A stretch of 33,592 bases of DNA from Gammaproteobacteria bacterium (GTDB lineage Bacteria; Pseudomonadota; Gammaproteobacteria; Eutrophobiales; Eutrophobiaceae): positions 1-33,592 of the forward strand of contig JAPORZ010000030.1 in assembly GCA_026709915.1 (NCBI GenBank), written 5' to 3'. Under the pieces are notes generated by a model that was not told the DNA's origin, searched no databases, and saw nothing but the letters and a program-made list of their open reading frames with translations. Of this stretch, positions 8,302 to 15,890 are shown one piece after another. Made by a program: the position numbers and the translations under genes. Every line of letters begins with the position of its first letter. Within the stretch, counting starts at the first letter, position 1.

Positions 8302-9470
8302 ATGAACCTGCATGAGTATCAGGCAAAAAATCTGTTTGCAGAGTATGGCATTCCCGTGCCTGCGGGCAAACCTGCCCATTCCGTTGACGAGGCGCTGGCA
8401 GCTGCGGCGCAGCTGGGCGGCGACAGCTGGGTGGTCAAGGCCCAGGTCCATGCCGGCGGGCGCGGCAAAGCTGGCGGCGTGCGGCTGGTGCGCGACAAGG
8501 CCGAACTGGAAGATTACGTGCAGAACCTGCTGGGAAGCGTGCTGGTCACCCAACAGTCCGGCGCTGAGGGCAAGCCGGTACATTGCGTGCTGGTGTCGTC
8601 GCTATCGGACATCGCTGCTGAACTTTACCTGGGGCTGCTGGTGGACCGCAGCCAGCGCCGGGTAGCGGTGATGGCTTCAGCCGCCGGTGGCGTGGACATT
8701 GAAGAAGTGGCGGCCACCGAGCCGGAAAAGATCTTCACGTTTGCCATCGACCCGGTAATGGGCTTGCAGCAGTATCAATGCCGGGCGCTGGGCGCTGCCC
8801 TGGGGTTGAACGATGCCCAGGGCAAGCAACTGGCGGCAATGCTGTCGGGCCTGCACCGTTTGTTTGTGGACAAGGACCTGAGCCTGATTGAAATAAACCC
8901 CCTGGTCATCACCGCCGCCGGTGACCTGGAGGCCCTGGACGCCAAGGTGGCCGTCGATGACAATGCCTTGTATCGCCAAAAGGAGTTGGAAAGCTGGCGC
9001 GACCCCAGCCAGGAAGATGAAAAGGAGAACAAGGCCAAAGTGTTCGACCTGAATTACGTGGCGCTGGACGGCGATATCGCCTGCATGGTGAACGGCGCCG
9101 GCCTGGCCATGGCGACCATGGACATTATCAAGCTGCACGGCGGGGAGCCGGCGAATTTTCTGGATGTGGGCGGCGGCGCCACCACGGAGCGCGTGGCCGA
9201 AGCGTTCAAGCTGATCATGTCCGATACCCGGGTCAAGGCGATCCTGGTCAATATTTTCGGCGGCATCGTGCGCTGCGACCTGATCGCCGAGGGCATCATC
9301 AATGCCGTGCGGGAAACCGGCCTGACGCTGCCGGTGGTGGTGCGGCTGGAAGGCACGCGGGTCGCGGAAGGCAAGGCGCTGCTCAACGATAGCGGCTTGA
9401 AGATTATTTCCGCAGACGGCCTGAGCGATGCGGCGGACAAGGTTGTGGCAGTGAGCCAGGGAGCGAACTG

Positions 9471-9471
<1 letters not shown>
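8302..9471 (+). CDS. sucC: Succinyl-CoA synthetase beta subunit
   Basis: The beta subunit of the TCA enzyme that converts succinyl-CoA to succinate while making ATP or GTP. At 389 residues it has the standard length. The N-terminal ATP-grasp domain starts [12 protein letters not shown] and contains [17 protein letters not shown], the nucleotide loop. The metal and nucleotide region LIEINPLVI is in the middle, and the C-terminal CoA-ligase domain carries [16 protein letters not shown] and VRLEGT. GAGG directly before the start may serve the ribosome. The stop overlaps the sucD start by one base, implying coupled translation. The long structured repeat forms most of its upstream region. Confidence 0.97.
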
Positions 9472-10355
<884 letters not shown>

Positions 10356-10390
10356 CGCCTTGCAGAATGATAAAGAGTCCCCCAGCCATT

Positions 10391-10415
10391 CCCGCTAAAT
10401 GCCAATGTTAGTGGG
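10391..10415. other. Weak hairpin after sucD
   Basis: CCCGCTAA and TTAGTGGG form an 8-bp stem with one G-T pair around a 9-base loop, 36 bases after the sucD stop. There is no T run, so it is not a standard intrinsic terminator; it may be part of the repeat that follows. Confidence 0.3.
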
Positions 10416-10435
10416 CGCTACTGCAAAGCTCCTTT

Positions 10436-10500
10436 CGTCATTCCTGCGCAAGCAGGAATCCAGCAGCATAATCTGTCTCGAAGAGACACCTTACGAAGTC
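10436..10500 (+). repeat. Dispersed hairpin repeat, second family, copy 1
   Basis: ATTCCTGC-GCAA-GCAGGAAT (10440-10459) is followed by CCAGCA and a second hairpin TGTCTC-GAA-GAGACA (10474-10488), then CACCTTACGAAGT. The same order (CGTC, ATTCC-type hairpin, AATCCAG, G-TC-C hairpin, GACAC, AAG) appears at 17420-17483 with different stem bases that still pair. It fills the sucD-nadE gap and ends 8 bases before the nadE ATG. It resembles the common class of ATTCC...GGAAT intergenic repeats of proteobacteria. Confidence 0.65.
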
Positions 10501-10507
10501 GGATTAA

Positions 10508-12130
10508 ATGAACCGGATCGCTATCGCCCAGGTTGACCCCTGTGTCGGCGCCATGGAAGATAATACGGCGCTGCTCGTCAAGTATATCGCCGAGGCCAGG
10601 GACGTTGCCGGCGCCGATACCGTCATTTTCCCGGAACTCGCTGTGACCGGTTATCCGCCGGAAGACCTGTTGTTGCGCCCGCATTTCCATGTACAGGTGC
10701 AACGGGCCTTGCAGCGCGTGACCGACGCGGCGCGGGGTATCGACGTCATTCTCGGTTATCCGCAGCCGCTTGGCGCAAAGCTGTATAACGCTTGCGGCCT
10801 GCTGCGCGACGGGGAAATTATCACCGCCTACCACAAGCGCAACCTGCCCAACTACGGCGTGTTCGACGAAAAACGCTATTTTACCGAGGGCACAGAGTTG
10901 AACCTGCTGACTACCCCGCACGGCAAGGTTGCGCTGAGCGTATGCGAAGACCTGTGGACCGAACACCACGCCCGGGAGGCGGCGCAGGCCGGGGCGGAAC
11001 TGCTGATCAATATCAATGCCTCGCCCTACCACACCGACAAGGCTGCGGTGCGCGAGGAACTGCTGCGTCGCCGCGCCCGCGACTGCGGTCTTGCCATTAT
11101 TTATGTCAACCTGATCGGCGGCCAGGATGAGCTGGTGTTCGACGGCGGTTCGCTGGTGGTCGATGCTCGCGGGGAATTCGTGCTCAAGGCGCCACAGTTC
11201 GAACAGGGGTTGTATCTGGTAGAGCTGGAACGCGCTGCCGGGCGTCTGAAGTTGACCGCCAAATCGCCGCGGGCGCGCGGGGCGGACTTCAATGGCAGCG
11301 TGTACCGGGCGTTGACGCTGGGCGTTAAGGATTATGTATCGAAAAACGGCTTTAAGGGCGCGGTGATCGGCCTGTCCGGCGGCATCGACTCGGCGCTGAC
11401 CCTGGCCGTTGCCGTGGACGCGCTGGGCGCGGAGAATGTGGCCGTGCTGCTTATGCCGTCACGCTATACCGCAGACATGAGCGTCGAGGACGCGCAGGAC
11501 ATGGCCGGGCGGCTGGGCGTTGCCTGCCATATCGTCAGCATTGAGCAACCGTTCACGGCTTTTGCGGCAATCCTGGCGCCCATATTTGAGAACCTGCCCG
11601 CAGATACGACCGAAGAGAACATCCAGGCCCGCTGTCGCGGCCTGCTGCTCATGGCGGTTTCCAACAAGACCGGAAAACTGGTGCTGACCACCGGCAACAA
11701 GAGCGAGCTGGCAGTCGGCTACGCCACCTTGTACGGCGACATGGCCGGCGGCTTCGCCCCGCTCAAGGATGTGCCCAAGACACTGGTGTACGCGCTATCC
11801 CGCTGGCGCAACCGCAACGGCGAGGTCATCCCGCAGCGCATCATCGACCGCCCACCCACAGCAGAACTGCGCTTCGACCAGAAAGACGCGGATTCACTGC
11901 CCGACTACGAGATCTTGGACCCGATACTGGAACAATACATAGAACTCGACCGCACCCCGGACGAGATTATCGCCGCGGGTTACGACCAAGATACCGTTCA
12001 CCAGGTAGCCGCACAGGTGGACAAAAACGAATACAAACGCCGCCAGGCCGCCCCCGGCGTCAGAATTACCGAACGCGCCTTCGGCCGCGACCGCCGTTAT
12101 CCGATTACTTCACGTTACCGGGAGAGGTAG
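10508..12130 (+). CDS. nadE: Glutamine-dependent NAD+ synthetase
   Basis: A 540-residue two-domain enzyme that amidates nicotinic acid adenine dinucleotide to NAD+, drawing ammonia from glutamine. The N-terminal nitrilase-type glutaminase has its catalytic glutamate (FPELAVTG, residue 43), lysine (YHKRNLPN, residue 110) and cysteine (LSVCEDLW, residue 146). The C-terminal synthetase domain has the ATP pyrophosphatase loop GLSGGIDSALTLAVA, TTGNKSELAVGYATLYGDMAGG and the C-terminal FGRDRRYPITSRYRE. Everything needed is present. There is only a weak ribosome site (GGA) before ATG because the dispersed repeat reaches almost to the start. It converges with bamD. Confidence 0.97.
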   Translation: MNRIAIAQVDPCVGAMEDNTALLVKYIAEARDVAGADTVIFPELAVTGYPPEDLLLRPHFHVQVQRALQRVTDAARGIDVILGYPQPLGAKLYNACGLLRDGEIITAYHKRNLPNYGVFDEKRYFTEGTELNLLTTPHGKVALSVCEDLWTEHHAREAAQAGAELLININASPYHTDKAAVREELLRRRARDCGLAIIYVNLIGGQDELVFDGGSLVVDARGEFVLKAPQFEQGLYLVELERAAGRLKLTAKSPRARGADFNGSVYRALTLGVKDYVSKNGFKGAVIGLSGGIDSALTLAVAVDALGAENVAVLLMPSRYTADMSVEDAQDMAGRLGVACHIVSIEQPFTAFAAILAPIFENLPADTTEENIQARCRGLLLMAVSNKTGKLVLTTGNKSELAVGYATLYGDMAGGFAPLKDVPKTLVYALSRWRNRNGEVIPQRIIDRPPTAELRFDQKDADSLPDYEILDPILEQYIELDRTPDEIIAAGYDQDTVHQVAAQVDKNEYKRRQAAPGVRITERAFGRDRRYPITSRYRER

Positions 12131-12147
12131 TCTGTGCCATCTGCGGA

Positions 12148-12936
12148 CTAATCCTCAACCACAATATCCCTGACCTCGTAGATGCCGTGGTGGTTGGGGT
12201 AGTTCAGTTCCAGCACGCGCAGGGCGCCGGCGGAGAGGTCGGGCATTTCCATGACTTTGTACGCCTTGGCCATAAGCACCAGGGCGTCGGGGACTGAGGG
12301 AGTGCGCGAGTAGGATTCCACCACGTTACTGGCGCGGTTGATGGCTGCCAGGTAGGCGCCGCGTTTCATGTAGTAGTCGGCAACGTGCATTTCGTGCCGG
12401 GCCAGACGGTTGCGCAGAAACACCATGCGTTTTTTTGTGTCTTCGGCGTACTGGCTCTGCGGGTATCTCTCCAGGAGCTCGGCGAAAGCCTGGAACGAAG
12501 TCATTGCCGAGCTCTGGTCGCGCTGGCTGGAATCGATGGGGAGGAACCGTTCCGTCAGGCCTTTGCCGCGGTTGAAGTTGACCACGCCTTTCAGGTAGTA
12601 GGCATAGTCGATATGAATGTTCTGTGGGTACAGACGAATGAAACGGTCGCAGGCTGACATGGCTGAATCAAATTCTTCGGTCTTGTAATAGGCATAAGCC
12701 AGGTCCAGCAGCGATTGCTGCCCATACACGCCGAACGGAAAGCGGGTTTCCAAAAATTCGTAATACTCCACCGCCTTGCTGTAATAACCCGAATCCAACG
12801 CGCCTTTGGCCTCGGAGTAAAGACGTTCCACCGTCCAATTGCTGGCCTCATCGTCCTTGTCGCCAAACCAGGCGCAACCGCCGAGCAGCAGGGCGGCTGC
12901 GAAAATACAACAAAGAGCGTTTTTAGAGGTTCCCAT
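12148..12936 (-). CDS. bamD: Outer membrane assembly lipoprotein BamD
   Basis: BamD is the essential TPR lipoprotein of the BAM complex that inserts beta-barrel proteins into the outer membrane. The 262-residue protein has a signal peptide ending in the lipobox LGGC, then tetratricopeptide repeats: EAKGALDSGYYSKAVEYYE, LDLAYAYYKTEEFDSAM, LKGVVNFNRGKG and the LLERYPQSQYAEDTKKRM segment typical of the family. I chose ATG at 12936. It lies inside the stop region of the upstream antitoxin (14-base overlap) and inside a copy of the palindromic repeat, so the protein begins MGTSKNA, as does the internal start of petC. No ribosome site precedes it, so re-initiation after the antitoxin gene is likely. 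A GTG at 12957 is the alternative. Confidence 0.93.
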   Translation of the reverse strand: MGTSKNALCCIFAAALLLGGCAWFGDKDDEASNWTVERLYSEAKGALDSGYYSKAVEYYEFLETRFPFGVYGQQSLLDLAYAYYKTEEFDSAMSACDRFIRLYPQNIHIDYAYYLKGVVNFNRGKGLTERFLPIDSSQRDQSSAMTSFQAFAELLERYPQSQYAEDTKKRMVFLRNRLARHEMHVADYYMKRGAYLAAINRASNVVESYSRTPSVPDALVLMAKAYKVMEMPDLSAGALRVLELNYPNHHGIYEVRDIVVED

Positions 12937-12938
12937 AT
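12899..12938 (-). repeat. Degenerate palindromic repeat at the antitoxin/bamD junction
   Basis: Read on the minus strand, TATGGGAACCTCTAAAAA is followed by a decayed second half (GTATTTTCGC in place of GCATTTTTAG). The left half is the same as that at 15970-15987 in petC. One frame gives the antitoxin ending TAT GGG AAC CTC TAA; the next gives the bamD start ATG GGA ACC TCT AAA. Confidence 0.65.
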
Positions 12939-13306
12939 AACAGTCGCTGATAATCACAGTCCAGTGCTTGCGCCAGCCTGCTGGCCATCGCTTGGTCCAT
13001 GGTCCGTTTGTTGTTCTCCATCTCAGAGATACGGCGCTGATGGATGCCTGTTTGACCCGCCAGTTCTGCCTGGGTCAATTCGGCCCGGAGACGGTACATC
13101 CGCAGAAAGTAACCCGGAGTTCTGTAGTAATCACCATGACGCAGCCTTGCTTCATCGTGTATGACCTGGGCGGGCACGCGATCATCACTCAGATAATTAT
13201 CCAGAGTCGACTGTATCATCCGTTTCAGACGCGCCCGATTCACATCCACAACGGGTTTGACCAGCACGTCACCAAGGTCGTGGTGAATTTCCAATGCATG
13301 AATCAT
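12923..13306 (-). CDS. XRE-family helix-turn-helix antitoxin
   Basis: A 127-residue protein whose C-terminal half holds a helix-turn-helix of the XRE/Cro type: LRAELTQAELAGQTGIHQRRISEMENNKRTM. The start overlaps the stop of the upstream toxin gene by 4 bases (ATGA), typical of HigB-HigA-like order with toxin first. It would neutralise the toxin and repress the shared promoter. Its last codons (YGNL, stop) come from the palindromic repeat, so the original C-terminus may have been replaced. Its end overlaps the bamD start, placing an essential gene downstream in the same transcript. Confidence 0.85.
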   Translation of the reverse strand: MIHALEIHHDLGDVLVKPVVDVNRARLKRMIQSTLDNYLSDDRVPAQVIHDEARLRHGDYYRTPGYFLRMYRLRAELTQAELAGQTGIHQRRISEMENNKRTMDQAMASRLAQALDCDYQRLLYGNL

Positions 13307-13569
13307 CTGTAGGCTTCTCGTCGATGTCCGACATAAAAAACTTCAATTTCCATGATCTGCTTTGTCAGTACGCGATAACGCATTCGATATCTGTAATTCA
13401 GACGCAGGCGGTATTCATCTTTGCCGGTCTTCAACGTATCCCATCCTTGAGGCTTGATACCCTGTTCCCCGAGATCAGTGATGGCAAAGTCAACCACATC
13501 CTGCACCACCAGAGGCAACTTCTCCAGCTGCTTGTGCGCCTTTTTGGTCATGTAAACAGTCCATGTCAT
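13303..13569 (-). CDS. RelE/ParE-family toxin (mRNA interferase-like)
   Basis: An 88-residue basic protein with the RelE/ParE fold pattern: MTWTVYMTKKAHKQLEKLP at the start, then a helix, GWDTLKTGKDEYRLRLNYRYRMRYRVL and a C-terminal strand IEVFYVGHRREAYR. Family members of this kind cleave ribosome-bound mRNA or inhibit gyrase; which one cannot be told here. RLNYRYRMRYRV and the terminal HRR-Y match active RelE-like toxins. ATG at 13569 is preceded 7 bases upstream by a perfect TATAAT on the minus strand, so the transcript may be nearly leaderless. It overlaps the antitoxin gene by 4 bases. Confidence 0.88.
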   Translation of the reverse strand: MTWTVYMTKKAHKQLEKLPLVVQDVVDFAITDLGEQGIKPQGWDTLKTGKDEYRLRLNYRYRMRYRVLTKQIMEIEVFYVGHRREAYR

Positions 13570-13576
13570 GGCTTGG

Positions 13577-13582
13577 ATTATA
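13577..13582 (-). promoter_or_regulatory. Candidate -10 box of the toxin-antitoxin-bamD operon
   Basis: The minus strand reads TATAAT here, within GACATGG...CCATGAC, a near-palindrome that could bind the XRE antitoxin. The box ends only 7 bases before the toxin ATG, which predicts a very short or absent leader. No convincing -35 lies 16-18 bases away; a TTGACT lies only 9 bases upstream. Confidence 0.35.
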
Positions 13583-13593
13583 TACCATGTCAG

Positions 13594-13698
13594 TCAATGG
13601 GTGTTGATGGACTCGTGGCGAGTTAGCTGACCATCTGCAACACCAGCCATCCAGCCTGTTACATTTGCGTCCTGTACTTGCCATACTCTACTCATCAT
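13594..13698 (-). pseudogene. Possible remnant of a Phd/YefM-type antitoxin
   Basis: An ATG with AAGG just upstream opens a 34-codon frame starting MMSRVWQVQDA, the usual beginning of Phd/YefM antitoxins, which normally continue with a lysine-rich SEVVDRA-like helix. Here the match is lost after QDA, while a shifted frame picks up NRL and then SPRVHQH, a loose match to the GPQVITRHG segment. It lies directly upstream of the RelE-type toxin on the same strand. I read it as a frameshifted relic, with modest confidence because the match is short. Confidence 0.35.
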
Positions 13699-13757
13699 TA
13701 CCTTACCGTACATTTGATATGACCAGTTTTATAACCTGTCGGCAAGTCAGCGTCAAG

Positions 13758-13786
13758 TTCCCAATTCCTGTCTGACCTGATATACT
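13758..13786 (+). promoter_or_regulatory. Candidate promoter of the pet (bc1) operon
   Basis: TTCCCA (13758-13763), a 17-base spacer and TATACT (13781-13786) lie 38 bases before the petA ATG. Four of six and five of six bases fit the sigma-70 consensus. Confidence 0.45.
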
Positions 13787-13824
13787 TATCCCTTTTTATC
13801 GCATAGGTTCCGGGGACTTGCTCA

Positions 13825-14430
13825 ATGAGGAATGATGGCGTTAACAGTGAGCGGCGGCGTTTTCTTACCACCACGGCTTCGGTTGTGGGGGGCGCCGGCG
13901 CGGTGGCTGCTACCGTGCCGTTTGTATCGACCCTGACGCCTAGCGCCAAGGCCAAGGCGATTGGCGCGCCGGTTGAGGTGGATATTGGCGATTTGGCGGT
14001 CGGTGAGCGCAAAATAGTCAAATGGCGCGGCAAACCGGTGTGGATACTGAGGCGTGATGACGCTGCTGTGGATGATCTGGTCAGCCTTGATGAGGTAGTG
14101 AAGGATCCGGCGTCAGACAGCGAACAACAACCGTCTTACGCCCGCAACGAATACCGTTCACAGCGCCCCGAGTACCTGATCGTGCTCGGTATCTGCACCC
14201 ACCTGGGCTGTTCCCCCGTGTACGCCAGAAAAGGCGAAGGTGAAGCCCACAACCTGGGCGCGGACTGGCAGGGCGGTTTCTTCTGCCCCTGTCACGGCAG
14301 CCGCTTTGACCTGGCCGGCAGGGTGTATAAGGGCATGCCGGCGCCGTCTAACCTGGTGGTGCCGCCGCACCAGTACCTGAGCGACAGCCGGGTGCTGATC
14401 GGCGATGATTCGGGGCTGGCGCAGTCATGA
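13825..14430 (+). CDS. petA: Ubiquinol-cytochrome c reductase, Rieske iron-sulfur subunit
   Basis: This 201-residue subunit takes an electron from quinol and passes it to cytochrome c1 in the bc1 complex. The N-terminus has a twin-arginine signal-anchor (ERRRFLTTTASVVGGAG) followed by a hydrophobic helix that stays as membrane anchor. The [2Fe-2S] ligands are complete: CTHLGC at residues 124-129 and CPCHGS at 154-159. The C-terminal PAPSNLVVPPHQYL is the proline loop of the family. The stop codon overlaps by 4 bases (ATGA) a 45-codon reading frame; petB starts only at 14667, an unusually wide gap for this operon. Confidence 0.97.
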   Translation: MRNDGVNSERRRFLTTTASVVGGAGAVAATVPFVSTLTPSAKAKAIGAPVEVDIGDLAVGERKIVKWRGKPVWILRRDDAAVDDLVSLDEVVKDPASDSEQQPSYARNEYRSQRPEYLIVLGICTHLGCSPVYARKGEGEAHNLGADWQGGFFCPCHGSRFDLAGRVYKGMPAPSNLVVPPHQYLSDSRVLIGDDSGLAQS

Positions 14431-14564
14431 CTAACCCGCATATCCCACCAAGTGATGCGAAGATCGCGCCGGATTTTTTCCGCCTGCGGGCGCCTGCGAC
14501 CGAAAGCATAGCCGTAGCTATGGTTGAGGAAGCACGTGTCCGCAGGCGGAAAAAAGACAAGTGA
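14427..14564 (+). CDS. Hidden 45-residue ORF inside a long inverted repeat between petA and petB
   Basis: ATG at 14427 overlaps the petA stop as ATGA and opens 45 codons ending at TGA 14562-14564. The product begins MTNPHIPPSDAKIAPDFF, continues with ATESIAVAMVEEARV and ends RRRKKDK, a hydrophilic, basic-tailed peptide I do not recognise. The same DNA carries a 16-bp perfect inverted repeat (14474-14489 and 14540-14555) and an inner hairpin CATAGC-CGTA-GCTATG. Either a coupled small gene exists here, or a palindromic repeat inserted after petA happens to be open in this frame. The absence of stops and the ATGA overlap favour translation; the symmetry favours a repeat. Confidence 0.4.
   Translation: MTNPHIPPSDAKIAPDFFRLRAPATESIAVAMVEEARVRRRKKDK
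14474..14555. repeat. Long inverted repeat between petA and petB
   Basis: TTTTTTCCGCCTGCGG at 14474-14489 pairs perfectly with CCGCAGGCGGAAAAAA at 14540-14555 across a 50-base loop that itself holds CATAGC-CGTA-GCTATG (14507-14522). Shorter matches (GCGCC/GGCGC and GATGCG/CGCATC) continue outside the arms. The T run precedes the stem and the A run follows it, the reverse of an intrinsic terminator. Confidence 0.75.
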
Positions 14565-14666
14565 GGGCGCATCAAGCGTCGCGTGTTATATCGAATTGCT
14601 ATCACTATTGCCATAACTTATTGACGAAAAATATGTTTCAGATTGCAACAAGCGACTTGGTGAGAT

Positions 14667-15890
14667 ATGTGGGTTAAACAGCTGGCGGCATTGCGCGATT
14701 GGGTGGACGCGCGCTTCCCGTTGTCTCAGCTTTGGAACGACCACCTGGCCCGCTACTACGCCCCGAAAAATTTCAACTTCTGGTATTTCTTCGGTTCGCT
14801 GGCCCTGCTGGTGCTGGTGTTGCAGATCGTCACCGGGATCTGGCTGACCATGAACTACAAGCCGTCTGCGGAGCTTGCCTTCGCCTCGGTCGAATACATC
14901 ATGCGCGATGTGGAGTGGGGCTGGTGGATACGTTATATGCACTCCACCGGCGCCTCGGCGTTTTTTATCGTCATTTACCTGCACATGTACCGGGCGTTGC
15001 TGTACGGTTCCTACAAGCGGCCGCGGGAGCTGCTGTGGATCATCGGCATGCTCATCTACCTGACCCTGATGGCCGAAGCGTTCTTTGGTTACCTGCTGCC
15101 CTGGGGGCAGATGTCTTACTGGGGCGCGCAGGTCATCATCTCGCTGTTCGGCGCCCTGCCGTTGGTGGGCGACGATCTGGCTTTGTGGATACGGGGCGAT
15201 TTCGTGGTGTCGGACGTAACCTTGAACCGGTTCTTTTCCCTGCACGTTATTGCCTTCCCACTGGTGCTGTGCGGACTGGTAGGCGCGCACCTGATCGCCC
15301 TGCATGAAGTAGGCTCGAACAATCCCGACGGCATCGAGATCAAAGACTACAAGGATGCCAACGGCGTGCCCTTGGATGGTATCCCGTTCCACCCTTATTA
15401 CACTGTCAAGGATATCGTCGGGGTGGTGGTGTTTCTCATTATTTTCTGCGCCGTGGTGTTTTTCCAACCGGAAATGGGCGGTTATTTTCTCGAAGCCAAT
15501 AACTTTATTCCCGCCGACCCGCTGAAGACGCCGGAACATATCGCGCCGGTGTGGTATTTCACGCCGTTCTACGCCATCTTGCGGGCGGTGCCGAGCCAGT
15601 TCGGCGGCGTAGTTGCCATGGGCGCCGCTACCATGCTGTTCTTTTTTCTGCCCTGGCTGGATCGCAGCCCGGTCAAGTCGATACGTTACCGCGGCTGGAA
15701 ATACAAGACCGCACTGGCCTTGTTCACGGTCAGTTTCCTGATACTGGGCTGGCTGGGCCTGCAAGCTCCCACCACGCTCTATACCTGGATGGCGCGCTTT
15801 TTCACCGTGGTCTATTTCCTGTTTTTCCTGCTGATGCCGTTTTATACCGCAACCGACAATGACAAACCGGTGCCGGAGCGGTTGACATGA
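14667..15890 (+). CDS. petB: Ubiquinol-cytochrome c reductase, cytochrome b subunit
   Basis: The 407-residue membrane core of the bc1 complex, holding two haems and both quinone sites. About eight membrane helices are visible. Haem-ligand histidines fall in RYMHSTGASAFFIVIYLHMYR on one helix and in HVIAFPLVLCGLVGAHLIALHE on the partner helix. The Qo-site motif appears as PEH (TPEHIAPVWYF), close to the family PEWY motif. GGTGAG precedes ATG. The stop overlaps the longest petC start by 4 bases (ATGA). Confidence 0.97.
   Translation: MWVKQLAALRDWVDARFPLSQLWNDHLARYYAPKNFNFWYFFGSLALLVLVLQIVTGIWLTMNYKPSAELAFASVEYIMRDVEWGWWIRYMHSTGASAFFIVIYLHMYRALLYGSYKRPRELLWIIGMLIYLTLMAEAFFGYLLPWGQMSYWGAQVIISLFGALPLVGDDLALWIRGDFVVSDVTLNRFFSLHVIAFPLVLCGLVGAHLIALHEVGSNNPDGIEIKDYKDANGVPLDGIPFHPYYTVKDIVGVVVFLIIFCAVVFFQPEMGGYFLEANNFIPADPLKTPEHIAPVWYFTPFYAILRAVPSQFGGVVAMGAATMLFFFLPWLDRSPVKSIRYRGWKYKTALALFTVSFLILGWLGLQAPTTLYTWMARFFTVVYFLFFLLMPFYTATDNDKPVPERLT

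Noticed and set aside
14474-14555. Intrinsic terminator between petA and petB
   Set aside because: The T run precedes the stem and the A run follows it, with a 50-base loop; the polarity is wrong for a terminator on either strand.
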